Assembly (NCBI GenBank): GCA_016201285.1
Contig: JACQDE010000070.1
Span: forward strand, 1 to 64,000
Direction of reading: 5' to 3'
Source of the DNA: Acidobacteriota bacterium
GTDB taxonomy: Bacteria > Acidobacteriota > Terriglobia > Acidiferrales > UBA7541
DNA: 64,000 bases
Shown: one piece after another, positions 53,183 through 62,506 of the stretch
How the letters are laid out: every line of letters begins with the position of its first letter
How positions within the stretch are numbered: the stretch's first letter is position 1
Program-made: the position numbers and the translations under genes
Notes under the pieces: model-generated
The model's input: the letters and a program-made list of their open reading frames with translations, nothing else
The model's database searches: none
What the model was told of the DNA's origin: nothing

Positions 53183-55084
53183 TCATTGAATATGCCGGTC
53201 CGTCCACTTCCGCAGCACGTAGAACAGCCACACGCGTGACCAGTGCACGCGCCCGTCCAGAAATTCCGACCAGAGCTGCCGCACGCCCTCCCATTGCAGC
53301 ATCGGTGCCAGCGCCGGCCCGGGCTCCGCCAGCGTCTCTTCGACCTCGCCGCGCAGCTCGCCGCGCAGCCAGAAATCCCAGGGAAACTCAAACCCGCGCT
53401 TTGGCTGCTGGAGGATGTCCGCGGGCAGCGGTTTTTCCAGCGCGGCCACCAGCAGCGGTTTGCGCTGCCGTCCCAGCTTCCATGCGCCCGGCAGCCGCAG
53501 CATCTGTTCGGTCACGACGTGATCAATCAGCGGCACCCGCACCTCCAGCGAGTTCGCCATGCTCATGCAGTCGGTGTCGCGCAGCAGCGTGTTGCGCAGG
53601 TACGAGGTCAGCTCCAGGCACGACACGCGGTTCACCGCATCGTGCCCGGCGATCAGCCGCTGCACCTCTTGCACTTCCTTTTCGTACACGGAAAACTCGA
53701 TGGCCAGCAGCCACTCCGGCTGGAACAGCCGCGCCACTCGCGCCGGCGTCAGCACCAGCCGCGAAAGGTAGAACGGATGCCCGAAGCCGTCCTCACGCCG
53801 CACCCAGACGGAAAACTTGCGGTCGCGCCGGAAGCGGAACATCCGCGCATCGAGCAGGCTGCCCGCCAGGGCCCGCGCCCAGTGCGGCATCCAGCGGTCC
53901 GCTTGCTCCATCCGCGGCACCATGCGGAAGCTGCGGTACCCGGCAAAGAGTTCGTCGCCTCCCAGCCCGGAGAGCGCCACCGTCACCCCCGCCTGCTTCG
54001 TCAGTCGCGAGACGAAATACGTGTTGATCCCGTCCACCGTCGGCTGGTCCATCGCCGCCAGCGCCTCCGGCAGCACCGGCAGCAGGTCGCGTTGCGAGAA
54101 GAGCAGTTCCATGTGTTCGGACCCCAGGTGCTCCGCCACGCGCCGCGCCTTCGCCCCCTCGGCAAAACGCTTTTCGGTAAAGTTGATCGTAAACGTCTGA
54201 ATGTGATTTCCACTCTGTGCCGCCAGCGCCGCCACTACGCTCGAATCGAGCCCCCCGCTCAGGAAGATTCCCAGCGGCACGTCGCTCACCAGCCGGATGC
54301 GCACGGATTCGGCGAGCGACTCCCGCACTTCTTCGATGTGCCGCTGCCGCTCGGCCTCGCTTCCGTTCGCGGCCACCGCTTGCGCTGGCAAGCTCCAGTA
54401 GCGCTCGATCGCGATGCGTCCGTCGCGCCAGCGCAGCAGGTGTCCCGCGGGCAGCAGCCGGATGTCGCGGATCAGCGTGGCCGGCTCCTGCACCGCCCCG
54501 AATTTCAGAAACGAATCGAGCCCCGTCGGATCCAGCTCGCGCGGCACGAATCCGCTTTCCAGCAGCGCCCGCAGCTCCGACGCGAACAGGAACCGCTCCG
54601 GATGCTGGTAGTAATAGACCGGCTTTATGCCCAGGCGGTCGCGCGCCAGCAGCAGCGTCTGCCGCGCTTCGTCCCAGATGCCGAACGCGAACATCCCGCG
54701 CGCGCGCTGCAGCACGTCTTCGCCCCACACGCGGTAGCCGTGCAGCAGTACTTCCGTATCGCAGTTCGACTGGAACGCGCACCCCGCTGCTTCCAGCTCG
54801 CGCCGCAGATCGCCGAAATTGAAAATCTCCCCGTTGTACACCAGCCAGTTGCCCGTCTGCGGGTCGTGCATCGGCTGGTGCCCGGCCATCGAGAGATCGA
54901 GGATCGCCAGGCGGCACGCGCCCAGCAGCCACCGCCCGTGGCTCTGCCGCGGCAGCACTTCCACGTGGCCCGCGTCGTCCGGCCCGCGCGGCGTCATCTC
55001 CCGCAACATAGCCAGCAACGGCTCGGCAGACATCGCCGCGCCGTTCCGACCGCGCGCCTCATACCATCCTGCTATCCCGCACAT
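53183..55084 (-). CDS. Asparagine synthase-like glutamine amidotransferase (2)
   Basis: 633 residues. Cys2 in M-C-G-I-A-G, R-G-P-D-D-A, Y-N-G-E-I-F-N, and the PP-loop S-G-G-L-D-S-S (276-282). It is only distantly like the first copy (the synthetase halves differ clearly), so not a recent duplication. L-S-G-L-G-G-D-E-L-F-A-G-Y is the ATP-site follow-on motif. Same inferred role: amide transfer to a sugar acid or other acceptor during polysaccharide building. The start has the same hairpin-ACAAAAACA leader as copy 1. Confidence 0.9.
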   Translation of the reverse strand: MCGIAGWYEARGRNGAAMSAEPLLAMLREMTPRGPDDAGHVEVLPRQSHGRWLLGACRLAILDLSMAGHQPMHDPQTGNWLVYNGEIFNFGDLRRELEAAGCAFQSNCDTEVLLHGYRVWGEDVLQRARGMFAFGIWDEARQTLLLARDRLGIKPVYYYQHPERFLFASELRALLESGFVPRELDPTGLDSFLKFGAVQEPATLIRDIRLLPAGHLLRWRDGRIAIERYWSLPAQAVAANGSEAERQRHIEEVRESLAESVRIRLVSDVPLGIFLSGGLDSSVVAALAAQSGNHIQTFTINFTEKRFAEGAKARRVAEHLGSEHMELLFSQRDLLPVLPEALAAMDQPTVDGINTYFVSRLTKQAGVTVALSGLGGDELFAGYRSFRMVPRMEQADRWMPHWARALAGSLLDARMFRFRRDRKFSVWVRREDGFGHPFYLSRLVLTPARVARLFQPEWLLAIEFSVYEKEVQEVQRLIAGHDAVNRVSCLELTSYLRNTLLRDTDCMSMANSLEVRVPLIDHVVTEQMLRLPGAWKLGRQRKPLLVAALEKPLPADILQQPKRGFEFPWDFWLRGELRGEVEETLAEPGPALAPMLQWEGVRQLWSEFLDGRVHWSRVWLFYVLRKWTDRHIQ

Positions 55085-55114
55085 TGTTTTTGTAGCGCCG
55101 GCCTTCAGGCCGGC
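55085..55114 (-). promoter_or_regulatory. Hairpin leader of amidotransferase 2
   Basis: Stem GCCGGCCT-GA-AGGCCGGC (55114-55097) then GCTACAAAAACA and the ATG. It overlaps the last codons of the upstream glycosyltransferase, which stops at 55105. Confidence 0.5.
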
Positions 55115-56349
55115 ATCTGTTCCTTTTTTCTGGGTTGCGAATTTCGAGTTTCGGTTCTCACCGCAAACACCGCCGCGTGCCGCGCCAGGTAAATCGGTTC
55201 CGGCACGACGCGCGCCATCCACCGGTGCCAGCGCCCCGCGAAGTGCCGAAACAAATATTGTTCTTCGACCAGCCGCCGTCCCCCCGCGCCCAACTTTCGC
55301 CGCTCCTCGGGCATCAACAGCAGTCTGCTCACGGCGGCGGCAAGCTGCTTTTCGTCGCCCGGCGCCACTAGGATGCCCGTCGCGCCGTCCTCGATCACGT
55401 TCGGCGCCCCGCCCGACCGCGCCGCCACCACCGGCAGCCCGCTGTACATCGCCTCCAGAAACACGATGCCAAATCCTTCCGTCTGACTCGGCAGCACGAA
55501 CACGTCCGCTTCCTGGTAGGCGCGGCAAATATCTTCGGTGGTCAACTCGCCGCGAAACTCCACGCGCCCGGCGATGCCGAGCTCCACCGCCAGTTGCTGC
55601 AGCGATGCGCGGTCGTTGCCGTCGCCCACGATGACGTACAGCGCTTCCGGGCACCGCCGGAGAATTTCCGGCATGGCCCGCAGCACTACGTCCACGCCCT
55701 TCAGCACGTCGGCGCGGATCAGCCGCGTCACGCTCAACAGCGTCATTCCCGTCCCGACCCTTCGGGGCCGCCGCTCGCCCGCGGAAAACGTCTTCACCCA
55801 CTCCGGAGAAAGCCCGTGCGCAATCACCGTTGCGCGCTCCGGCCGCACGCCGTTCACCTCAATCATCTTCGTGCGCGTGAACTCGCTCGGCGCCATCACC
55901 GCGTCCGCCTGCCGCAGCCCGTGCGCGACCTGCCCGCGCAGCCGCTTCCACACTTCCACGCCGTGCCCCAGCACGGCGATTTTGGCCCGCGGCGCCGCCA
56001 TCCGCACCAGGCCCGCGAGTCCCGCCAGGTGTACGTGCGTGAACAGCACCAGGTGCGGCTGCGCCGCCAGCAGCCGCCGCTCCAGCTTCCACACCATTCC
56101 CACGCGCGCCCGGTCAAACGCGTGCCACCGGAAGTCCGCCGGCAGTTCGAATTCCGCCGGCAGCGCGGTGGGGAGATCGTTGAGCGAAAAGATCTCCACG
56201 TCCGCCGGCGTCTCTCGCGCAAACTCCGCCAGCACGCGCAGCAGCTCGCGGTTCACGTACTGAATCCCGCCCGGCTCGCGGAAAAACTCCGTGCCGGCAA
56301 GAAAAATACGGAAACGATGGAGCTGCTGGTTCACTTCCGTCTGTTTCAT
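55105..56349 (-). CDS. Glycosyltransferase family 4
   Basis: 414 residues from the ATG at 56349. N-terminal part: I-F-L-A-G-T-E-F-F-R-E-P-G-G-I-Q-Y-V-N-R-E; V-L-G-H-G-V-E-V-W; donor part: L-L-S-V-T-R-L, V-I-V-G-D-G-N-D, D-V-F-V-L-P-S-Q-T-E-G-F-G-I-V-F-L-E-A-M. A GT-B enzyme of the island. The ATG overlaps the stop of the methyltransferase gene as ATGA, so the two are coupled. G-E-R-R-P-R-R-V-G-T-G reflects a CCCGACCCTTCGGG palindrome near 55754. Confidence 0.9.
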   Translation of the reverse strand: MKQTEVNQQLHRFRIFLAGTEFFREPGGIQYVNRELLRVLAEFARETPADVEIFSLNDLPTALPAEFELPADFRWHAFDRARVGMVWKLERRLLAAQPHLVLFTHVHLAGLAGLVRMAAPRAKIAVLGHGVEVWKRLRGQVAHGLRQADAVMAPSEFTRTKMIEVNGVRPERATVIAHGLSPEWVKTFSAGERRPRRVGTGMTLLSVTRLIRADVLKGVDVVLRAMPEILRRCPEALYVIVGDGNDRASLQQLAVELGIAGRVEFRGELTTEDICRAYQEADVFVLPSQTEGFGIVFLEAMYSGLPVVAARSGGAPNVIEDGATGILVAPGDEKQLAAAVSRLLLMPEERRKLGAGGRRLVEEQYLFRHFAGRWHRWMARVVPEPIYLARHAAVFAVRTETRNSQPRKKEQMPA

Positions 56350-57101
56350 TCCGCGAGCTTGCGGAACAGATGGTTCGGGTTGCAAGCGACCATCTCGTAC
56401 CGGCACGACGCGCTGACCTCGGCCACCACCCGCTGCACGCCGTGGAAGGGCAGGCCCTTGGCCGAATCGTCGAACAGGACAAAGCCTCCCGGCGCCAGGA
56501 ATTCGTTGCAGTTATCGAAGTCGCGCCGCGCAAACTCTTCGGAATGGTTTCCATCCACGTAACAGAAACTGATCTGCCCACCCAGCTCGGCGTCGCGCCC
56601 GAACACGTCCCGCACGCGCAGCTTCTTCCGCCACGCATCGAAGAACTCATCCGAGCTGCATTCGACCGAGTGCGGCAGGTGGTCCCTGCTGAACATCTGG
56701 ACGTTCCGGACGTAAGTCTCTTTCACGAAATTCCGGTACTCCACAAAGCTGAGCGGCGATCCCGGAAGGTTCTCGCCGCTGCTCAAGCCAGACCTCTCGA
56801 AGTCCCACGGATCGCACGTGAACAGATGGTTCGTTGCTCCGTGCTTGCGCATGTAATGGACGAGCAGGTTGGTGGAGAGCCCGCAGAAGGAGCCGATTTC
56901 GACGATCGGGTCCGTGCTGGGCAAATTCCGCAGCGCATAGTCGAAGCAGTAGAGGTTGCCCCGGTTCAGCATGCCTGCGTTCGCAAAGCACACCCACGTC
57001 ACGTAGTCGTCCGAAATGTCAATCGGCTGGCCGCGCTCGGAATCAACGGCTCGCGCCACTCGCCGCAGCGCCCTTGCTAGGAAATGTCTGGGCGAATCCA
57101 T
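56346..57101 (-). CDS. Class I SAM-dependent methyltransferase (Methyltransf_24-like)
   Basis: 251 residues. I-V-E-I-G-S-F-C-G-L-S-T-N-L-L is motif I; H-L-F-T-C-D-P-W; F-C-Y-V-D-G-N-H-S-E-E-F-A-R-R-D-F is the Methyltransf_24 signature (D-G-x-H); F-V-L-F-D-D-S-A follows. It may methylate a sugar hydroxyl of the polysaccharide. Overlaps the downstream glycosyltransferase start by four bases. Confidence 0.87.
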   Translation of the reverse strand: MDSPRHFLARALRRVARAVDSERGQPIDISDDYVTWVCFANAGMLNRGNLYCFDYALRNLPSTDPIVEIGSFCGLSTNLLVHYMRKHGATNHLFTCDPWDFERSGLSSGENLPGSPLSFVEYRNFVKETYVRNVQMFSRDHLPHSVECSSDEFFDAWRKKLRVRDVFGRDAELGGQISFCYVDGNHSEEFARRDFDNCNEFLAPGGFVLFDDSAKGLPFHGVQRVVAEVSASCRYEMVACNPNHLFRKLAE

Positions 57102-57343
57102 CCATCAACCTCCCCGTTGCTGACGCGCGTGCTTCACTTCCTCGTACCACGCGTGCTTGGCCTCCCGCCACGCTTCGCTCTGTCCGCGCGACCCCGCCCC
57201 CGCCGCAAAACCCTTCGCCCTCTTTTCCGCGAAAACGCTCACTGTTTCTTGTAGCGCCGGCGTCCCGCCGGCTCTTTTCTCTGCGTTCCTCTGCGCACTC
57301 TGCGTCTCTGCGTTGGATGTTTCTGTCTTTTCCTTATCTGTGT
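57102..57343. repeat. Repeat spacer
   Basis: Holds GTAGCGCCGGCGTCCCGCCGGCTC at 57252 and a 'tctgcgttcctctgcgcactctgcgtctctgcg' tract. No gene. Confidence 0.5.
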
Positions 57344-58594
57344 TTATCTGTGTTCATCTGTGGTTTCATGCTTCTTCCTCGCTGCGGCCAGCAATTCCGC
57401 CTCCGTCGCCCGGTAGATCGCATCCCACGGATGCATTCGCGCCCGCGGCGGCGCGTTCCGCTCGAGCTTCGCGCGCAGCGCGCCGTCCTCCATCACGCGG
57501 CGCATTGCCGCCGCCAGCTCCGCGGGATCATCCGCGCGGCGCAGAATCACGGCGTCCTCCGGCGTCGCAATTTCCGCCACCCCCATCGCCGGCGAGATGA
57601 TCACCGGCAGCCCGCAGGCCATCGCCTCCAGCGGAATCAACCCGAACGGCTCGAACACCGACGGCGCCACCAGCGCGTCCGCCGCCGCGAAGTAAAACAG
57701 AATGTCGCGCCGCGGCAGCAGGTAGCGGATGCGCCCGGCGATTCCCGCGCGCTCCGCGTGCCGTTTCCACGACGCCGGGTCGTACGGCCCCACCGCCAGC
57801 AGCCGCGCCTGCGGCAGTTCGCGGAGCGCCGCGTGGACGGTCAGCATCCCCTTGCGCACCCAGTCCGTCCCGGCAAACAAAAACCAGAACTCGCCCTCGC
57901 CGAGCCCCAGCGCCGCGCGCGCTTGTGCCCTCAGCGCGTTGCGCTGCTCTACGCCAAACGTTTCCCCATCCACGCCCGCGTGCGCCACCACGATGCGCTC
58001 CGGGTCAATGCCGTAGCACGCGACCAGATCGTCCTTCAGCGCCTGCGCCGGGCTCACCACCGACCGCAGCCGCGGCGACCGGTAGAACGCGCGCTCCAGC
58101 GGCGCCACCGCCGCCGCGTACACTCGCCGGTGCGCCAGCCGCAACCAATCTCCCGCCGTCGTCGGCTCCGGACGCAGCTTGCCCGAGCGCAACAACTCGT
58201 CCTGCCGCGCTTGGCAGAACCACGCCGTGCACACTTCCACCTGCCGGCAATTCGGCCCCGGTGAATACACCACGTCGAACCCGCCGTGCTGCCGTGCCGC
58301 GCGGTCCACCGCCAGCGTCGCCGCCGCGTAGAAACTGAAGAAGCTCAGCAGGCCCGGCCACGGCGCCACCCGCACGCGATGGAAGCAGATGTTCGGCGTG
58401 CCGTCCGCCTCCCACCGGTGCGCGAAGAGACAGATCTGGTGCTCGCGCGAGAGCCGCGCCACCACTTCCGCCGTCCCCCGTTCTGTCCCCCGGAGCCGGT
58501 GCAGTTCCGGCGTCACCACCGCAATCCGCAACCGCCCGCCGCTTCCGCGGCTTGCCCCGCGCTTCTCCGCCAGCTCCGTTTCCATCACCGCCAT
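57344..58594 (-). CDS. Glycosyltransferase family 4
   Basis: 416 residues from the ATG at 58594 (58585 and 58636 are alternatives). R-I-A-V-V-T-P-E-L-H-R-L-R-G-T-E-R-G-T; donor part F-L-F-A-G-T-D-W-V-R-K-G and S-V-F-E-P-F-G-L-I-P-L-E-A-M-A-C-G-L-P. The R-G-T-E start and W-F-C-Q-A-R-Q resemble heptosyl/glucosyl GT4 of the WaaG group. The C-terminal K-K-H-E-T-T-D-E-H-R is the translation of the ATCTGTGGTTTC repeat, and codons before 58594 are also repeat sequence. Confidence 0.87.
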   Translation of the reverse strand: MAVMETELAEKRGASRGSGGRLRIAVVTPELHRLRGTERGTAEVVARLSREHQICLFAHRWEADGTPNICFHRVRVAPWPGLLSFFSFYAAATLAVDRAARQHGGFDVVYSPGPNCRQVEVCTAWFCQARQDELLRSGKLRPEPTTAGDWLRLAHRRVYAAAVAPLERAFYRSPRLRSVVSPAQALKDDLVACYGIDPERIVVAHAGVDGETFGVEQRNALRAQARAALGLGEGEFWFLFAGTDWVRKGMLTVHAALRELPQARLLAVGPYDPASWKRHAERAGIAGRIRYLLPRRDILFYFAAADALVAPSVFEPFGLIPLEAMACGLPVIISPAMGVAEIATPEDAVILRRADDPAELAAAMRRVMEDGALRAKLERNAPPRARMHPWDAIYRATEAELLAAARKKHETTDEHR

Positions 58595-58828
58595 CTCAAC
58601 GTTCCAATTTGCGTCTTTGCTGCTTTCAATTTCCAATTTACGTCTCTGCTATTTCAAATTTCCAATCTCAAATTTCAGATCGGCATTGTTTCATTTCTGT
58701 CGATCCGCGTCCGTCCGCGGCTTGCCGCCCACTCGTGTCAGCGTCATTCTGGCCGCAGCGAGGAATCTCTCTTCTCAGCGTTTCTCCGCGTTCTCTGCGT
58801 CTCTGCGTTTGATTGTTCTGTCTTTCCC
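58595..58828. repeat. Repeat spacer
   Basis: Alternating CAATTTCCAATTTACG, CAAATTTCCAATCTC tracts, a GTCATTCTGGCCGCAGCGAGGAATCTC unit at 58743-58769 and a CTCTGCGTCTCTGCG tract. No gene. Confidence 0.55.
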
Positions 58829-59752
58829 TCATCTGTGTTTATCTGTGGTTTCAGAAGACTTTGCTTTTTCCTGGTCAGGCTTCCTCGCCGTCATCGTCAG
58901 AAAAAATCCCCATCGCGCTTCCGCGAACTTCCTCAGGAACGTCAGCGGAAAGTATTTCAAGTCGCCGCGAAAAAAACGGAACTCTTCCATCCCGTCAAAA
59001 AGTCTCCGCATCTCTTTCTCTGTATAGAACCCCGAGTGCGGGATGAAATTATCCTGCCCTGCGAACGACGTATCCGCGCTGATCGCCAGCACCCGCTCCC
59101 GCGAGAATCCGTCTTCTTTGCACACGGCGAACATTTGCCGCAGTTTTTCCGGCCCCGCGCGCAGCAGCGCCCGCAGCGGCGGAAGCGCCAGCATCAGCCA
59201 GATCAGCGGCCGCACCACGTAGTTCACCAGCGCGTAGTGGTACGAGTGCCGGTTGTAGAACATGATCCGCACGCTTCCTCCGGGACGCGCCACCCGCATC
59301 GCTTCCCGGCACGCCTCGGCCGTGCCCGGCACGTGGTGCAGCACCCCGATCGACATCACCAGGCCGAACCGGTTGTCGCCGAACGGCAGCGACGTCGCGT
59401 CTCCATTCACAAACCGTTTCCGCAATCCGGCGAACTCCAAATGCTTCTGCGCCAGTTGCAGCGTCCGGAAGCTGTAATCGAGTCCCGTGTAGTCGATCCC
59501 GTTCTCCGTCAGAAACCGCGCATCCTTTCCGATGCCGCAGCCCACCTCCAGGACCTCTTTCCCCCGGCAGTCCGCCAGGAACTGCATCCTTCGGTCGTCA
59601 ATCGTCTCTTTCCACTTCGCGTAGATTGCCTCGAACGACTCCCGCGTCCCCGGCTCGTGCGGCACGCTGTCCGTCGAGATCGGGTGCGCGTCCCAGTACC
59701 GCCGGATCGCTTTCTTCGTTTCAGTGTTGCTCGGCTTCTGCATCGTGGGCAT
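58829..59752 (-). CDS. Class I SAM-dependent methyltransferase (Methyltransf_11-like)
   Basis: 307 residues. V-L-E-V-G-C-G-I-G-K-D-A is motif I; Y-T-G-L-D-Y-S; V-N-G-D-A-T-S-L-P-F; V-L-H-H-V-P-G-T; A-R-P-G-G-S-V-R-I-M-F-Y-N-R. It ends in a long C-terminal part with a hydrophobic stretch (PLIWLMLALPPLRALL) that may lie on the membrane. Probably methylates a lipid-linked sugar. The last residues S-S-E-T-T-D-K-H-R are repeat-encoded. AGAGG precedes the ATG. Confidence 0.87.
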   Translation of the reverse strand: MPTMQKPSNTETKKAIRRYWDAHPISTDSVPHEPGTRESFEAIYAKWKETIDDRRMQFLADCRGKEVLEVGCGIGKDARFLTENGIDYTGLDYSFRTLQLAQKHLEFAGLRKRFVNGDATSLPFGDNRFGLVMSIGVLHHVPGTAEACREAMRVARPGGSVRIMFYNRHSYHYALVNYVVRPLIWLMLALPPLRALLRAGPEKLRQMFAVCKEDGFSRERVLAISADTSFAGQDNFIPHSGFYTEKEMRRLFDGMEEFRFFRGDLKYFPLTFLRKFAEARWGFFLTMTARKPDQEKAKSSETTDKHR

Positions 59753-59795
59753 CAGGTCCTCTTCCGGCAAATGGCCGCCGGTGGCTTTCACTGAT

Positions 59796-60962
59796 TCAAC
59801 CGCGCGCCGCGTGCGCGTCGCACGCGCGCTGTAGTTCGGCGCACAGCACCGCCGCCGCTCGGCGCCGCTCGAAATGCTGTTCGGCATGTTTCCGCGCTGC
59901 CTCGCCGAGCGCGCGCCGCCGCTCCGGATGCCGGAAGAGCGATTCCATCGCGTCCGCCAGCGCTGCGGCATCGCCCGGCGGCGTCAGCATGCCTGTCCGC
60001 CCGTCGGCAATCATCTCCAGCGGCCCGCCCGCCGCTGCTCCGATCACCGCGCGCCCCGCAGCCATCGCTTCGGCCAGCACCAGGCCCCACGGCTCGGGTT
60101 CCACCGAGGCGTGCACCACCACGTCGCAGGCGTTCATCAATGCGTTTGTATCGCTGCGCTGCCCGAGGAAAAGCACTCGCTCCGCAATCCCCGCGTCCGC
60201 CGCCTGCCGCCGCAACTCTTCCGCGTACCCGCGGTCCAGCCCGAACACCGAACCGCCAACGACTAGAAACCGCGCCGCCAGCTCACGCTTCGTTTCCCGA
60301 AGCTTCGGGACCGCCGCCGCTTGCAGGAAGACGTGTTGCCCCTTCCACGGCTGCAAGCGCCCGAATATTCCCGCGACACGTTCGCCCGGTAAGATCCCCA
60401 GCGCCGCGCGCGCTGCCATGCCCTGTGCCGGTGCGGGCGCGTGCCGCTCCAGATCGATGCCGTGCCGCACCACTCGCACCGCCGGATGGCCCGCAAACAA
60501 CTGCCGCAGAATTCCGGCCGTGTATTCGGAGTTGGCGAACAGCGCGTCCGCACCCAGCAGCTTCTGCACGACGGAGATCAGCTCCCCGCGCAGCGGGTCT
60601 TCGTGCACCGGCCCGTGCACCCACCACACGCACGGCCGCCCCGCCCAGAACGCCGCCGGTCGCGCGTAAAGCAGCGGGTGCCCGCTGTTGCTCAGCACCA
60701 CGTCAATCGCTTCTTTGTGGATCAGTTTGCGCAACGCGGAGATTCGCGCCGCAGTGCTGGCCAGGTTGCGGAAGCGCCCGCCGGGCATCCGGTACACGCG
60801 GATTCCCAGCGCCTCCACTCGGTCCGGCAGATCGCCCTGCCCGAAGCCCAGCGACGCATACACCGGCGCGGCGCGCGTGCGGTCCAGGCTTTCGAGCATC
60901 GTCAGCAGCGCGACCTGCGCCCCGCCCAGCTCCGTCTGGCTCTCCACGAACAGCACGCGCAT
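59796..60962 (-). CDS. Glycosyltransferase family 4
   Basis: 388 residues. M-R-V-L-F-V-E-S-Q-T-E-L-G-G-A-Q-V-A-L-L; W-W-V-H-G-P-V-H-E-D; donor half A-G-I-F-G-R-L-Q-P-W-K-G and V-E-P-E-P-W-G-L-V-L-A-E-A-M-A-A-G. Residues in A-A-A-V-P-K-L-R-E-T-K-R-E come from an exact CCCGAAGCTTCGGG at 60296-60309 lying inside the gene. The polymerase gene ends 14 bases upstream, and the methyltransferase starts 43 bases downstream, so one transcript is likely. Confidence 0.9.
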   Translation of the reverse strand: MRVLFVESQTELGGAQVALLTMLESLDRTRAAPVYASLGFGQGDLPDRVEALGIRVYRMPGGRFRNLASTAARISALRKLIHKEAIDVVLSNSGHPLLYARPAAFWAGRPCVWWVHGPVHEDPLRGELISVVQKLLGADALFANSEYTAGILRQLFAGHPAVRVVRHGIDLERHAPAPAQGMAARAALGILPGERVAGIFGRLQPWKGQHVFLQAAAVPKLRETKRELAARFLVVGGSVFGLDRGYAEELRRQAADAGIAERVLFLGQRSDTNALMNACDVVVHASVEPEPWGLVLAEAMAAGRAVIGAAAGGPLEMIADGRTGMLTPPGDAAALADAMESLFRHPERRRALGEAARKHAEQHFERRRAAAVLCAELQRACDAHAARG

Positions 60963-60976
60963 CGGCCGCGGGCCGC

Positions 60977-62494
60977 TCACAAGCTCTGCGCGGCCTCGCC
61001 CGGCGCCCCCGCCCTGGCTGCGGCCGCCGGCGCCTCCGTCAGCGTCACGCGGCGCTCTTTTTCGGATGTCAGGTGCGGCGCCCGCGCCATAAAACCGAGG
61101 AAAAACCAGAGATAGATGTTGGTCGGAGAAGTATCGAACGGCGTGCCCCACGGCAGGCTCAGGAAAATGTTCACCAGCAGGAACGCGGCGCACGCCGTGG
61201 CCAGCCAGCTCAGCTCCCGGTCGCGGATGCGCTGCGGCACGCGGATGCACTCCCGCACCAGCACGAGAATGAAAATCACGTACAGCATGAGGCCGGGCAA
61301 TCCGGTCTCAAAGCGGATGCGCGCGAAGGTGTTCTCCACCGCGCTGTAGTTCAGCGGCGTTGCCCCGGCGTGCCGCGAGGCCACCGTCGCGTATCCCGCT
61401 CCGAGCCCGGCCGCCTCGGTATTCATCGCTTCGTAGAGCCACCCCACCACCAGCGGCAAGTTGCGCGCCTGCACGCCTTCCAGGTCCAGCAGCGTCGCGA
61501 ATCGTTCCGCCACCACCGGCCCCAGCACGATCACGCTGAGGATGAACAGGACGCACACAATCGTGATCATGGGCAGCAGCCGCGCCAGCCGCCCCTGCAT
61601 GATCATCAGCAGCGCCGTCCCCACCACGAATAGCACCAGCGGCGCGCGCCCCCCCGTGGTCAGGGCGGCCAGAAATTGCAGCACGAACGCCGTGACAATC
61701 CACCACCGCTGCGTCCGCAGCGACCCGATAAAGAACTGCGCCACCGCCACCAGCATCATGAAGCACAGGTAGATGGCGAACCCGCCCGTCTGCACAAACG
61801 TCGAAATCGTCCGGAAATAGAAGCCGCCCGATGTGCCCGCTCCCGTGCTTGCGTAGAACACCGTGCGCGAAAAGCCAGGCGAGAGCGAGACCAGCCAGGC
61901 CGGCCCCGCGAAATACTGGAAAATCCCGAAGGCCGCCACCGGAATCGAAATCAGCGTCAGGAAGAGGAAAAAGCGGATCGCCCGCTCCCGCGTGTCGAAG
62001 AACCAGTAGCCCACCGGCGCCAGCACCGAGTACAGCAGGCTCACCCGCAGCCCGACCAGTCCGACGAGGATGTTCGGCAGGTGTGGGTTGAACACCTGCG
62101 CCGTGTACACCAGCGCAAAGAGCGTGAACGGCACGATCCACGCCGTCCGCGGGATCGGGAAGATCCCCCGCGGCACCGTCGTTACCGTCAGCACCGTGAA
62201 CAGCGACGCCACGTACACGTCCTTCAGCAGGTTCAGCTCCGGCACCGTGTAGAAGTAGTTGATCAAAAACCCTTCCACGACGATGTACACCATGAACGCG
62301 TACACGCTCGCCCGCCACCGGAAGAACACCCACAGCGCCTGGAACAGCACCACCGCGACCAGGATATTGCGGTAGTTCTCTCGCGCCACCTGTCCCGAGA
62401 GCCACCACACCGACACCACCGCCAGCAGCAGCACCACCAGCGCCGGCGCCCCCGCCCGGCTCGTCCCCACCCGGTCATTCATCATCATCGGCAT
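60977..62494 (-). CDS. O-antigen ligase / Wzy-like polysaccharide polymerase
   Basis: 505 residues with about 11 membrane segments and a periplasmic loop between two of the last ones (A-E-R-F-A-T-L-L-D-L-E-G-V-Q to the segment A-V-E-N-T-F-A-R-I-R-F-E-T-G-L-P-G), the layout of the Wzy_C/O-antigen ligase family. L-T-T-G-G-R-A-P-L-V near 285 corresponds to the conserved S/T-x-S-R-G-A-like turn. It may polymerise repeat units or attach glycan to a carrier. Cytoplasmic C-terminal tail is Ala-rich. Confidence 0.85.
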   Translation of the reverse strand: MPMMMNDRVGTSRAGAPALVVLLLAVVSVWWLSGQVARENYRNILVAVVLFQALWVFFRWRASVYAFMVYIVVEGFLINYFYTVPELNLLKDVYVASLFTVLTVTTVPRGIFPIPRTAWIVPFTLFALVYTAQVFNPHLPNILVGLVGLRVSLLYSVLAPVGYWFFDTRERAIRFFLFLTLISIPVAAFGIFQYFAGPAWLVSLSPGFSRTVFYASTGAGTSGGFYFRTISTFVQTGGFAIYLCFMMLVAVAQFFIGSLRTQRWWIVTAFVLQFLAALTTGGRAPLVLFVVGTALLMIMQGRLARLLPMITIVCVLFILSVIVLGPVVAERFATLLDLEGVQARNLPLVVGWLYEAMNTEAAGLGAGYATVASRHAGATPLNYSAVENTFARIRFETGLPGLMLYVIFILVLVRECIRVPQRIRDRELSWLATACAAFLLVNIFLSLPWGTPFDTSPTNIYLWFFLGFMARAPHLTSEKERRVTLTEAPAAAARAGAPGEAAQSL

Positions 62495-62506
62495 CAGTTC
62501 ATCTCG

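Noticed and set aside
51832-53391. Longer 519-residue version of the glycosyltransferase
   Set aside because: The extra N-terminal part is translated repeat sequence and lacks a ribosome site; the GT4 fold begins at the GTG at 52980.
50977-54027. 1016-codon open frame on the plus strand
   Set aside because: Runs opposite two amidotransferases and a glycosyltransferase with full catalytic motifs; Arg/His/Pro-rich with no domain.
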